This document shows positions 35,020-42,957 of a stretch of DNA of 64,000 bases, piece after piece. A program made the translations under genes and the position numbers. Position 1 is the stretch's first letter. Each line of letters starts with the position of its first letter. Under the pieces are notes generated by a model. The model was not told the DNA's origin, made no database searches, and worked only from the letters and a program-made list of their open reading frames with translations. Location of the stretch: NCBI RefSeq assembly GCF_000238295.3, contig NZ_AHCD03000020.1, positions 496,001 to 560,000 of the forward strand, read 5' to 3'. Source of the stretch: Pseudoalteromonas rubra. GTDB taxonomy: Bacteria > Pseudomonadota > Gammaproteobacteria > Enterobacterales > Alteromonadaceae.

Positions 35020-35046
35020 AAAAACGCCACATCACGTGGCGTTTTT
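35020..35046 (-). terminator. Terminator of tal
   Basis: Perfect 11-bp stem (35020-35030 with 35036-35046) with loop ATCAC and A-run on its left, which is the U-tract for minus-strand transcription of tal. Confidence 0.85.
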
Positions 35047-35074
35047 CAATCAATATGCTTAGTGCAGTGTCAGC

Positions 35075-36025
35075 TTACAGCGCCTTAAAGCGTGTTTCCA
35101 GCGTTTCCTGGGCAGCTGCAAATGCACGAATACCTTCAGCCAACTTTTCGGTGGCCATGGCATCCTGGTTGTGTAACCAGCGGAATTCGCTTTCGCTCAA
35201 CGGAGCAGGTTTAGCCACAACTTCATAGTTGTTGTCCAGCAGGTACTCTTCAGTGGCCGGCAATTCACCCAGTTCCTCTAGCAAAGCAGGGCTGATAGTC
35301 AGCTTGTCACACCCTGTCAGGGCAACAATTTCGGCGGTGTTACGGAAGCTGGCACCCATCACAACGGTGTTATAACCGTGACGTTTGTAGAATTCGTAAA
35401 TGCTGCGTACTGACTGCACACCCGGGTCTTGCAGTGGATCAGTCGGCTTTTCCAGGCCATTGGCCACGTGCCAGTCGAGGATCCGACCTACAAAGGGTGA
35501 GATCAGGAATACATTTGCGTCAGCACATGCGCGTGCCTGAGCCTGGCTGAATAGCAAAGTCAGGTTACATTTAACGCCTTGCTTTTCCAAAGCTTCTGCG
35601 GCTTTAATGCCTTCCCAGGTAGAGGCGATTTTGATTAAAATTTTGTCTTTGCTGACACCCAGTTGCTCATACAGCGCCAGTAACTGCTGCGCTTTAGCAA
35701 TGGTCGCTTCGGTATCGAACGATAAGCGTGCATCGACTTCGGTTGAGATATAACCCGGTACAATGTTAGCAATCTCTTTACCAAGCAGAACGGCAAAGTA
35801 ATCACAAGCCAGTTCCAGTTGTTGTGCCGCATCGTCATGCTGGCTCTTAGCGTAGTCCCAGGCTGCTTTCAGGTAATCCTGATAAGCAGGCATCTCGGCT
35901 GCTTTTAATAGCAGAGACGGGTTAGTGGTGGCATCTTCCGGTTGGTGTTTACGGATTGCCTCGATATCTCCGGTGTCGGCGACGATAGATGAATGCTGTT
36001 TTAGCCTATCTAATGCTGAAGTCAT
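35075..36025 (-). CDS. tal: Transaldolase
   Basis: Moves a three-carbon dihydroxyacetone unit between sugar phosphates in the non-oxidative pentose phosphate pathway. Start ATG 36025 (MTSALDRLKQHSSIVADTGD) follows GAGGA closely; 316 residues, the usual TalA/TalB length. The Schiff-base lysine is in KILIKIASTWEGIKAAE. DATTNPSLLLKAAE, NLTLLFSQAQA, ISPFVGRILDW and VMGASFRNTAEI are family segments. No pgi gene is adjacent, although tal and pgi are often neighbours in related bacteria. Confidence 0.96.
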   Translation of the reverse strand: MTSALDRLKQHSSIVADTGDIEAIRKHQPEDATTNPSLLLKAAEMPAYQDYLKAAWDYAKSQHDDAAQQLELACDYFAVLLGKEIANIVPGYISTEVDARLSFDTEATIAKAQQLLALYEQLGVSKDKILIKIASTWEGIKAAEALEKQGVKCNLTLLFSQAQARACADANVFLISPFVGRILDWHVANGLEKPTDPLQDPGVQSVRSIYEFYKRHGYNTVVMGASFRNTAEIVALTGCDKLTISPALLEELGELPATEEYLLDNNYEVVAKPAPLSESEFRWLHNQDAMATEKLAEGIRAFAAAQETLETRFKAL

Positions 36026-36119
36026 GCTGTCCTCATTCCAATTCATTGCAGCGTGTCAAAAAGTCTACTGTCCCTATGTTGCATTACCGTGACCTGTGTG
36101 AATAGGTCATATGTCCTTA

Positions 36120-36290
36120 TCTGCGAGGTCGTGCCACGAGAAAGTCCGAATGCGTGATGCGGGGGCGCACTTCGTCAGTCGGGGGTCTGCGTGACGAACT
36201 GCAAACAGGCTGGTCTGCCAGCAACTGGGCAAGCAGTGTCGAGCCCCCGAAAAATATTGCGCTTGCGCTCACCGGGGGATAGTGTTGAAA
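36120..36290. other. GC-rich, highly structured intergenic block, possible ncRNA
   Basis: Lies between divergent tal and yaaA. It holds three hairpins: 36167-36202 (10 of 11 bp paired), 36209-36222 (5-bp stem, loop TCTG) and 36244-36278 (CCCCCG/CGGGGG with a smaller GC hairpin inside). In addition, the loop sequence TCGGGGG (36179-36185) can pair with CCCCCGA (36244-36250). It is unlike the AT-rich flanks. Weak open frames exist on both strands without ribosome sites. No known RNA family was recognised. Confidence 0.4.
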
Positions 36291-36326
36291 TTGACATTTA
36301 TCAATAGTTAAGTCAATAGGCAGGCC

Positions 36327-37106
36327 ATGATCACTCTCGTTTCCCCGGCAAAAAATCTCGATTATGATACCCCGGCGCACACCGCGCGTTTTACCCAGCC
36401 CGAGTTGCTCACGCACAGTGAAGAATTGATCAGCGTGTGTCGAGACTTGTCGCCGCAACAGATTGGCACCTTAATGAAGATCAGTGACAAGCTGGCGGGC
36501 CTCAATGCCGCGCGCTTCGCCGAGTGGTCACAACCTTTCACCTCTGATAATGCCAAACAGGCTGTACTGGCCTTTAATGGTGATGTGTACACTGGTCTGG
36601 ATGCATCGAGTATGGACGACGCCACATTGGACTACGCGCAGCAACATTTGCGTATTTTGTCAGGCCTTTATGGGGTACTGAAGCCATTGGACCTGATGCA
36701 GGCGTATCGTCTGGAAATGGGCACTAAGCTGGAGAATCCGCGCGGTAAAAACCTCTATGAATTCTGGGGCAGGATTATTGCCGACAAGCTCAATGAAGCG
36801 CTGGAAGCGGCCAATAGTCAGGTACTGATTAATCTGGCATCCAATGAATATTTCAAAGCGGTAGATAAAAAGGCACTCAAAGCTGAGATTATTTCGCCTG
36901 TGTTCAAAGACTGCAAAAATGGTCAGTTCAAGGTCATTAGTTTCTATGCCAAAAAAGCCCGTGGCATGATGGCTCGGTATATTCTGGACAATCAGGTGGA
37001 ATCACCAGAGGCACTGAAGGCGTTTGATGTTGCAGGCTATTACTACAGCGAAGAAGCCACGCAAAAAGCCAGTGAGCCGGTATTTTTGCGCGCAGAGCAA
37101 AACTAA
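36327..37106 (+). CDS. yaaA: Peroxide stress protein YaaA (DUF328)
   Basis: A 259-residue cytoplasmic DUF328 protein. In E. coli YaaA lowers free iron and limits oxidative DNA damage during peroxide stress, and the fold binds DNA. The N-terminus MITLVSPAKNLDYDTP, the segment AFNGDVYTGLDASSMD and INLASNEYFKAVD are the family's signature stretches. The near-complete match in length supports an intact gene. A small lipoprotein gene follows 16 bp downstream. Confidence 0.94.
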   Translation: MITLVSPAKNLDYDTPAHTARFTQPELLTHSEELISVCRDLSPQQIGTLMKISDKLAGLNAARFAEWSQPFTSDNAKQAVLAFNGDVYTGLDASSMDDATLDYAQQHLRILSGLYGVLKPLDLMQAYRLEMGTKLENPRGKNLYEFWGRIIADKLNEALEAANSQVLINLASNEYFKAVDKKALKAEIISPVFKDCKNGQFKVISFYAKKARGMMARYILDNQVESPEALKAFDVAGYYYSEEATQKASEPVFLRAEQN

Positions 37107-37122
37107 TTCGGAGTCTGAGGCG

Positions 37123-37392
37123 ATGAGCGGGATAAGGATAATCAGAGACTTAGGTATGCTTGCTGCATTAGGGATGTTGGCAGGATGTCAGGGCCAGCTC
37201 AATACGCGTGTTGGCAGTGTGCAGGTAGAGTGTGAGCACAATGAACGCGCCTGCTTACAACATTGCCAGGAAGATTATATCAGCGCAGATCCACTGCAAA
37301 CGCAGTGTATTCAACGCTGTTATGAGCAGGCGAATCAATGTCGTTTGAGTAAGCCTGCTGAACCCAGAACAAACACGCCTGAGTGGGAGTGA
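37123..37392 (+). CDS. Small lipoprotein with symmetric cysteine hairpin
   Basis: I do not recognise a named family. The 89 residues start at ATG 37123 with GGAG upstream. A lipoprotein signal ends in LAGC (Cys22). The mature part has six cysteines at 37, 44, 48, 62, 66 and 73, spaced CX6CX3CX13CX3CX6C, a mirror-symmetric pattern that would suit a helical hairpin held by disulfides, as in twin CX3C proteins. The C-terminus is proline/threonine-rich. It follows yaaA and may be co-transcribed. Location is likely the outer-membrane inner leaflet; function is unknown. Confidence 0.75.
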   Translation: MSGIRIIRDLGMLAALGMLAGCQGQLNTRVGSVQVECEHNERACLQHCQEDYISADPLQTQCIQRCYEQANQCRLSKPAEPRTNTPEWE

Positions 37393-37447
37393 GTATCTCT
37401 GCTTTAGTGTCTAAACCCCCTGTCCCTAATCTTTGGAGTATGCCTAA

Positions 37448-38623
37448 TTGAATAAAAATGTCTTGCTGCTGGCCTGTTGTCAGGGTCTGATCACCACAGG
37501 GAACATCCTGCTTGTGACCATTTCTGCACTGGTGGGTCAGTTGTTGAGCCCGTCGGCGGCGCTGACCACTTTGCCGGTGGCAATGCAGATGGCTGGGCTA
37601 TTAATGGCGACCATTCCGGCGTCGCTGATCATGGCGAAAACCGGTCGCAAACTGGGGTTCTCATTAGGCAATCTAATTGGTATTAGTGGTACTTTGCTGG
37701 GGGTCTGGGCGCTCAGAGAAAGCGATTTTGCACTCTTTTGTGTGGCGACCACTTTAATAGGGATGGGGATCGGCTTTGCCACCTTGTATCGATTTGCGGC
37801 CATAGAAGCCAGTGATAAGCCCGCCACGGCCATTTCGATTATCATGGCCAGTGGTGTTGTCGCAGCGGTTTTGGGGCCGAACCTGGCCGTCTGGGTGAAC
37901 GAGGTGTACCCGGCATTGAATTATGCCAATTCCTTTGTGGCACTCAGTGGGTTGTACATTCTGGCTTTACTATTGTTGCAGGGCGTACGCTTCACTGAGG
38001 TCGACACACACACCGCCCAGGCGCCGGCCCGGACATTGAAAGAAATTATGGCACAGAAGCAGTTTCAGCTGGCGGTGCTGGTGGCCATGATCAGTTATTC
38101 CGTCATGAACTTTTTGATGACCGCGACGCCATTGGCTATGCATCGTCATGGATTTGACCTGGCAGACTCTGCGCTGGTCATTGAATGGCATGTACTGGGG
38201 ATGTTTCTGCCGTCTTTCTTTACCGGCAAGCTCATTGAACGCTTTGGCGCGCGAGCCATGATCCTTGCGGGCTGTGTGCTGTATCTGATCTGCGCCGTGA
38301 TTAACCTGCTGGGGTTGACGCACTGGCACTTTTTGTTGGCTTTATTTGCGCTTGGCGTGGGCTGGAATTTTATGTTTATCAGCGCCACACAACTGGTGAG
38401 TCAGACTTATGCGCCGCAGGAGCGCGCCAAAACACAAGCCTGCAACGAGTTTTTGGTCTTCAGCATGGTGGTGGCATCGTCACTCAGCGCTGGGTTTTTG
38501 GAAGCCACCGCAGGCTGGCAGGCGTTAAATGTGTGGAGTATGCCAGTGGTGTTAGTCGCGCTGATTGCGACTGTTTTATTGTCCAGAGGAGCTGCCCCAC
38601 TAACACGTTCAGCGGCTGGCTGA
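37448..38623 (+). CDS. MFS transporter
   Basis: A 391-residue 12-helix major facilitator. The start is TTG at 37448: GGAG lies 9 bases upstream and no ATG is in frame nearby. Motif-like segments are MAKTGRKLGFSLGNLIG in the first loop and GKLIERFGARAMILAGCVLY in the matching loop of the second half; ACNEFLVFSMVVASSLSAGF is in helix 11. Substrate cannot be inferred; the pattern resembles YnfM/Bcr-like small-molecule exporters. The 3' end of the gene is repeated once immediately downstream. Confidence 0.85.
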   Translation: MNKNVLLLACCQGLITTGNILLVTISALVGQLLSPSAALTTLPVAMQMAGLLMATIPASLIMAKTGRKLGFSLGNLIGISGTLLGVWALRESDFALFCVATTLIGMGIGFATLYRFAAIEASDKPATAISIIMASGVVAAVLGPNLAVWVNEVYPALNYANSFVALSGLYILALLLLQGVRFTEVDTHTAQAPARTLKEIMAQKQFQLAVLVAMISYSVMNFLMTATPLAMHRHGFDLADSALVIEWHVLGMFLPSFFTGKLIERFGARAMILAGCVLYLICAVINLLGLTHWHFLLALFALGVGWNFMFISATQLVSQTYAPQERAKTQACNEFLVFSMVVASSLSAGFLEATAGWQALNVWSMPVVLVALIATVLLSRGAAPLTRSAAG

Positions 38624-38738
38624 GGTTGTGTGGCTGGCGCTAAATGTGTGGTGCATGTCGGTGGTTTTGGTCGCTCTGATTGCGACCGTTTTATTGTCCA
38701 GAGGAGCTTCGCTACTCACACGTTTACCGGCAGACTGA
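38515..38738 (+). repeat. Imperfect tandem duplication of the MFS 3' end
   Basis: Bases 38515-38623 are repeated at 38630-38738 with a period of 115 bp and, by eye, about 83% identity. Both copies end in TGA at the same position. Many differences fall in third codon positions, so copy 2 still encodes LNVWCMSVVLVALIATVLLS against LNVWSMPVVLVALIATVLLS. Confidence 0.85.
38630..38738 (+). pseudogene. Remnant of a second MFS paralogue (3' end only)
   Basis: The second repeat unit, read in the frame of the transporter, codes for its last about 34 residues and stops at TGA, but has no start and no upstream part. Largely conservative and synonymous differences suggest it once belonged to a full-length tandem paralogue under selection, later lost by deletion. 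The 3' end of the convergent minus-strand gene overlaps it. Confidence 0.6.
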
Positions 38739-39510
38739 GATAAGCAAGCACCACTTCATCGCGAAAGCCGATGTCCTGATGTTTACCTTCGTTGCGATAG
38801 TGCCGGCACATGGCCACTGCATCCTGTGTTTGTGCTTTCAATAACGGACTTGGCATATCAACGCGAAGTGCGGCGCGGTGCCATTTCTCCGTTAATTCGT
38901 TTGGAGGAGAGGGCAAAGAGGGCAGCACTTGTTCTACCAGCTCAAAGGCACTGTCCTGGGCAACAAGTATCATGTCGTCGTTGGCGGCGGCGAACCAGCT
39001 AACACCTGCTTTGTTTACACATACTAAAGGGATAAAAGGGGCCAGCGCCGGAAAAATATCATTGCGATAGATATCGACCTCCCAGTAGCTGCGGGCAATT
39101 TTGATAAATTGATCAAAACTGGTGATGGCACCAAACCCTGACTCTGCGAGTAAGCGGATCTCCGCCCGGGGCTTATTGGGGTTAACGGTGTCATTGGCAG
39201 CATCTATGTACCAGGGCCCAACCACCAGCGCATTCTGAAAGTATTCATCGCGCAAAGATCCCCATACCGGTTCGAGCGTCAGGCCACTGTCCAGCAGCGC
39301 TTTAAGCGGTTGCAGTGCCACGTCGACCTGCGGTTTGGCCAGCGCCACTTTGAGTGCATCATGAATGGCATTACGGACTTCTTTGCACCGTCCCAGTGGG
39401 TAGGGCTTGCCTGCAAAGGTCGGGTATTTCTGTGCTAATGCGGGATCGATATTAAGGCGTAAATGGGCCAGATAGACTTCCAGGGCGATAACTTGGTCGG
39501 GTGTGAGCAT
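38716..39510 (-). CDS. Conserved-looking hypothetical protein
   Basis: I do not recognise this family. The 264 residues look soluble, with no signal peptide or membrane helix. The N-terminus (MLTPDQVIALEVYLAHLRLN) and alternating helical and strand-like segments suggest a globular cytoplasmic protein. Aromatic-rich patches such as VWGSLRDEYFQNALVVGPWY and YWEVDIYRNDIFPALAPF are the most distinctive. AGGA lies well placed before the ATG. Its 3' end overlaps the remnant of the neighbouring MFS repeat by 23 bp. Confidence 0.75.
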   Translation of the reverse strand: MLTPDQVIALEVYLAHLRLNIDPALAQKYPTFAGKPYPLGRCKEVRNAIHDALKVALAKPQVDVALQPLKALLDSGLTLEPVWGSLRDEYFQNALVVGPWYIDAANDTVNPNKPRAEIRLLAESGFGAITSFDQFIKIARSYWEVDIYRNDIFPALAPFIPLVCVNKAGVSWFAAANDDMILVAQDSAFELVEQVLPSLPSPPNELTEKWHRAALRVDMPSPLLKAQTQDAVAMCRHYRNEGKHQDIGFRDEVVLAYLSLPVNV

Positions 39511-39611
39511 TGAGCTTCCTGCGATAGAGCATGTTTATACGCAAGTGTAACTGCTTGCTCCATGTGAGAAAAGGGCCTGAACATAAAGGGGGATGGCCTG
39601 AGCAAAAAGAA

Positions 39612-39634
39612 AAAGGACGTCTCAGACGTCCTTT
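39612..39634 (-). terminator. Terminator of srmB
   Basis: A 9-bp stem (39612-39620 with 39626-39634) with loop CTCAG and an A-rich left flank, 10 bases beyond the srmB stop on the minus strand. Confidence 0.8.
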
Positions 39635-39644
39635 GGCATATGGG

Positions 39645-40877
39645 TTACTTTTTCTTTTTTGTTTTGGCCTTAGCGGCTTTTTTCTTCGCTTTGATTTTGA
39701 CCGGATCTTTTTTCTTTTTCGGCAACTTGGCTTCTTTGTGTTTCGGCTCCAGCCCTTCAACCACGCGGCGTTTCAGCTTTTGCTCCGTGTAGCGCTCAAC
39801 TTTACCCAGGATCTCGGCATCATGGGCTTCAACCAGTGAAATGGCGGTGCCTTTTTTACCGGCACGACCAGTACGGCCAATGCGGTGTACATATATGTCG
39901 GCAGTGCGCGGCATATCAAAGTTAATCACATGGCTGATATCCGCAACGTCGATACCACGCGCCGCCACGTCGGTGGCGATCAGGATGCGGGTGCGACCAC
40001 TGTGGAAGCTGGCCATGGCGGCCATGCGCTTGTCCTGTGGCATTTCTCCGCGCAACCAGGTGGTCTTAATGTCCTGGGTATACAGCTCGCCAACCAGTTT
40101 TTCGAGACGCTCACGGGTCTTCACAAACACGATGGCCTTGGTCACTTCTTCGCTTTGTAGCAGATTAGCGAGGATGGCCAGCTTATGCTGATAGTCATCT
40201 GCCAGGTGGATCCACTGATGGATTTTGCCCTTTTCTTTACGTGATGACTCGGCCTCAAGTAATGCCGGATCTTTTAAGATACGCTCGGCAAACAGCTCGA
40301 CGCTGTCACCTTCCAGCGTGGCAGAAAACAGGAAACACTGACGACGGTTTTTTGCTTCGTTACAGATCTTAAGCATTTCTTTTTTAAAGCCCAGGTCCAG
40401 CATACGGTCGGCTTCATCGAGGATCAGCAGCTCAACATTGTCGGCATGGAAGTTCTCGGTCTCAAGATATTCCATCAGACGGCCCGGTGTGGCTATCAGA
40501 ATGTCGTTGTTCTTTTCGAAGATTTCTTTGTGGCTGCCATAGTTAATACCACCGGTTACCACACCGATTTTCAGGTGCGTGCCTGCTGCCAGTGCTTCGC
40601 ATTGCTCAAACACCTGATAGGCCAGCTCACGGGTGGGCGTCATGATCAGCACACGGGCAAAGCCGGGATCGCGACGCGGGAAATCCATCAAATACTGAAT
40701 TGCCGGGATCAGGAAGGCGGCTGTTTTACCCGTGCCCGTTGGCGCAGACGCCAGTATATCACGGCCCATCAGAGCCTCCGGAATAGCCAGCTGTTGAATG
40801 CTGGTGGCCTGCTCAAAGCCCATTTTTTTTATGGCAGTCAGAAGCGTGCCGTCGAGATCGAATTCAGTAAATTGCAT
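39645..40877 (-). CDS. srmB: DEAD-box RNA helicase, SrmB-like
   Basis: ATP-dependent RNA helicase of 410 residues, probably acting in 50S ribosome assembly. Motifs in order: Q motif FEQATSIQQLAIP, Walker A APTGTGKTAAF, Ia PTRELAYQ, Ib TPGRLMEYL, II LDEADRMLDLGF, III FSATLEG, IV AIVFVKTRE, V ATDVAARGIDVADI and VI HRIGRTGRAGKKG. The last about 45 residues are a lysine-rich tail. In E. coli srmB also diverges from the tRNA1(Val) methyltransferase gene, as here, which supports the SrmB assignment over other DEAD-box paralogues. Confidence 0.92.
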   Translation of the reverse strand: MQFTEFDLDGTLLTAIKKMGFEQATSIQQLAIPEALMGRDILASAPTGTGKTAAFLIPAIQYLMDFPRRDPGFARVLIMTPTRELAYQVFEQCEALAAGTHLKIGVVTGGINYGSHKEIFEKNNDILIATPGRLMEYLETENFHADNVELLILDEADRMLDLGFKKEMLKICNEAKNRRQCFLFSATLEGDSVELFAERILKDPALLEAESSRKEKGKIHQWIHLADDYQHKLAILANLLQSEEVTKAIVFVKTRERLEKLVGELYTQDIKTTWLRGEMPQDKRMAAMASFHSGRTRILIATDVAARGIDVADISHVINFDMPRTADIYVHRIGRTGRAGKKGTAISLVEAHDAEILGKVERYTEQKLKRRVVEGLEPKHKEAKLPKKKKDPVKIKAKKKAAKAKTKKKK

Positions 40878-40944
40878 AGTGCATCACAAATAAAGGACAA
40901 TAGCGGAATTATACTTGGCAATCCGGGTTTCTCAAAGGAGCAAA

Positions 40945-41643
40945 ATGGCAGGCTTTGCATTTAAGCAATTTACGGTGGCACAATCGCGCAGTGCAATGAA
41001 GGTGTCGACCGATGGGGTGTTATTCGGCGCCTGGGTTTGTGTGACGGGCGCACAACGCATGCTGGACATTGGCGCTGGCACCGGGTTATTGAGCTTGATG
41101 TGCAAGCAGCGCGTCCCATCACTGATGATCGATGCGGTTGAGATTGATGCGCAGGCCTGTCTGGATGCCAGAGACAACATCCACGCCAGCCCCTGGCAGG
41201 GGATTCGGGTGCACCAGACTCCCATTCAGACATTTGCTGCAGATGAACCTTATGATTTGGTGATCAGTAATCCACCGTATTTTAATCACAGCTTAAAAGG
41301 GCCGGATGTTGCCCGAAATACCGCGCGCCACACCGACAGTTTGAGTTTTGTGCACCTGATTGAGGCGTTTAAGCTGCACAGTCACGCACAGGGCCGACTG
41401 GCGGTCATTTTACCGGCTCAGGAAGGGCTGGCGTTTATCGCACTGGCACAGCAGCATGGCTTGTACCTTGCTCGCCGCTGTGAGGTCACGATGACGCCTG
41501 ACAAGCCCGTTAGCAGGCTAATGCTGGAATGGCAACGGGTTGAGACTGGTCTTGTTCAGGAAACCCTGTGTGTCAGAGCGCCGGATGGCGCATACAGTGC
41601 AGCGTTTATTGATCTGTGTCGTGATTTTTATCTAAAAATGTGA
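40945..41643 (+). CDS. trmN6: tRNA1(Val) (adenine-37-N6)-methyltransferase
   Basis: SAM-dependent N6-adenine methyltransferase (YfiC/TrmN6). Start ATG 40945 lies just behind AAAGGAG; 232 residues. Motifs: FKQFTVAQSRSAMKVSTDGV at the N-terminus, MLDIGAGTGLLSLM (SAM) and the catalytic VISNPPYFNHSLKGPD. Divergence from srmB matches the E. coli arrangement. Confidence 0.93.
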   Translation: MAGFAFKQFTVAQSRSAMKVSTDGVLFGAWVCVTGAQRMLDIGAGTGLLSLMCKQRVPSLMIDAVEIDAQACLDARDNIHASPWQGIRVHQTPIQTFAADEPYDLVISNPPYFNHSLKGPDVARNTARHTDSLSFVHLIEAFKLHSHAQGRLAVILPAQEGLAFIALAQQHGLYLARRCEVTMTPDKPVSRLMLEWQRVETGLVQETLCVRAPDGAYSAAFIDLCRDFYLKM

Positions 41644-41777
41644 CCTTCAATGGCGGCGTAATGGGCACTCATGCAGTAAGCTTATGTAATATCTAAGCAG
41701 TGTGAAAAACGCTAGACTCGCACATATCGATAAAAGACTGAACTGGATCATTCCGGACTCAGTGCAAGGAGCCGATA

Positions 41778-42311
41778 ATGGATCAAGATACTCAAATCAT
41801 TTGTAACTTTCTGAGCGACATTAACTTGCCCCATGCGCTTTGCCCCGTGGAGGGGAAGATGTTTCTGCCGGGCCTGCAAATTGTGCATGGTGTGCTTCAC
41901 ATAGACACAGATAAACTGGTTTGCCCCGGAGACATATTGCATGAAGCCGGGCACATTGCGGTATGTGAGCCGATTTTTAGGCCTCAGCTGCATGAAGACG
42001 TTTATAAAAACGGGCTTAAAAATGGGCGCGAAAAACAGGCGATGGAAGGCGAAGAAATGGCGGCGACCGCCTGGTCTGTCGCCGCCATTTGGCACCTTGG
42101 GCTGCCCATAGATCTGGTGTTTCCGGAAAACAGTTATCAGGGAATGAATCAGGCACTGAAAGAAAGCTTTGAAAATGGCGGAATATTTGGTGATCCGCTG
42201 CTGACGGCCTGGGATATGACCTGTCCGGATAAGGGCTTTCCTAAAATGACAAGTTGGATCAGGGAAGTGCGCTGGTTAAATGAGTTACCTGAGCCGCTGG
42301 CACAGGTTTGA
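41778..42311 (+). CDS. HEXXH-motif hypothetical protein, possible metalloprotein
   Basis: I do not recognise a named family. The 177-residue cytoplasmic-looking protein (no signal peptide) has DILHEAGHIAVCEPIFRP, where His55, Glu56 and His59 form an HEXXH zinc motif; a downstream GEEMAATAWSVAAIW (Glu92/Glu93) is a candidate for a third ligand on a following helix, as in gluzincin-like folds. Several cysteines are also present. AGGAGC precedes the ATG. Peptidase activity is plausible but unproven. It converges with the small XRE regulator across a shared terminator. Confidence 0.75.
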   Translation: MDQDTQIICNFLSDINLPHALCPVEGKMFLPGLQIVHGVLHIDTDKLVCPGDILHEAGHIAVCEPIFRPQLHEDVYKNGLKNGREKQAMEGEEMAATAWSVAAIWHLGLPIDLVFPENSYQGMNQALKESFENGGIFGDPLLTAWDMTCPDKGFPKMTSWIREVRWLNELPEPLAQV

Positions 42312-42335
42312 TGAAGAGATAAGTACAATTAAAAA

Positions 42336-42369
42336 CCCTCAGAGCGACTCGCGCGGAGTACTCTGAGGG
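42336..42369. terminator. Bidirectional terminator
   Basis: A 9-bp stem (42336-42344 with 42361-42369) with an inner ACTC/GAGT extension lies between the convergent HEXXH gene and the XRE gene. The left A-run is the U-tract for the minus-strand XRE gene. Confidence 0.8.
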
Positions 42370-42376
42370 CAAAGTA

Positions 42377-42610
42377 TCAGGCCTGGCCGTGCTGACGTAT
42401 CTTCGTCAAAAAGTCTGAGACATCGACAGAGCAAAAAGTGACCATGGCAAAAAATTGGTTGAGTTTTGGCTGACCTACATCGCGTTCCCAATTTTCATAA
42501 GTTTTACGACACACGCCAAGCTGAGTCGCCATAGCCTGTGTTGTCACACCTTTATTCTTTCTCAATTTCCTGAGGTCATCACCGGTAATGTAGCGGGAAA
42601 AAAATTCCAT
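42377..42610 (-). CDS. XRE-family helix-turn-helix regulator
   Basis: A 77-residue single-domain DNA-binding protein. ITGDDLRKLRKNKGVTTQAM leads into the helix-turn-helix LGVCRKTYENWERDVGQP, and the rest packs as the fourth and fifth helices. AAAGGAAC lies before the ATG. It diverges from the CDI-like locus, with 347 bp between starts, so it is a candidate regulator of that locus. It could equally regulate only itself. Confidence 0.85.
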   Translation of the reverse strand: MEFFSRYITGDDLRKLRKNKGVTTQAMATQLGVCRKTYENWERDVGQPKLNQFFAMVTFCSVDVSDFLTKIRQHGQA

Positions 42611-42957
42611 ATTGTTAGTTCCTTTGATTATTGTTTTAAAGGTAAAGCCGGGAGTGTTCGATGCTGTTTTGCGGATGATTTAAAAGACACCTGCCCGGAC
42701 GCCTATTGCTATTTCCTGCAATGGGTAATTTGTAACTCAGATTGCAATGAAAAAAATAATAATGTGCAATTTTTTTGCAGGTTATGAATTCATTCATTTG
42801 TTTGCGAAAAAGCGCTGCCTACAGGGGCTGATCAAGTTTATATAAAACACCATAAACGTCTGTTTTTTATAATATTATGTTGCTGCTTTGTTGTGTTTGT
42901 ATTCATTTAACGTACAATCCTGCTTTCTGAAACTTTGTTACAATCATAGGGATAAGA
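42611..42957. other. Divergent control region of the CDI-like locus
   Basis: 347 AT-rich bases between the XRE gene and the 872-aa exoprotein gene. An inverted repeat ATTGCA/TGCAAT encloses an A/T tract around 42733-42771. A TATAATATTAT stretch near 42869-42879 is a promoter -10 candidate. No coding frame with a ribosome site was seen. Confidence 0.4.

Noticed and set aside
36117..36458. Minus-strand open frame of 113 codons across the structured block into yaaA
   Set aside because: No ribosome site, overlaps the yaaA start on the opposite strand, and its composition follows the GC-rich hairpins rather than a coding pattern.
39452..39760. Very basic minus-strand frame
   Set aside because: Out-of-frame reading of the lysine-rich srmB tail and adjacent terminator.
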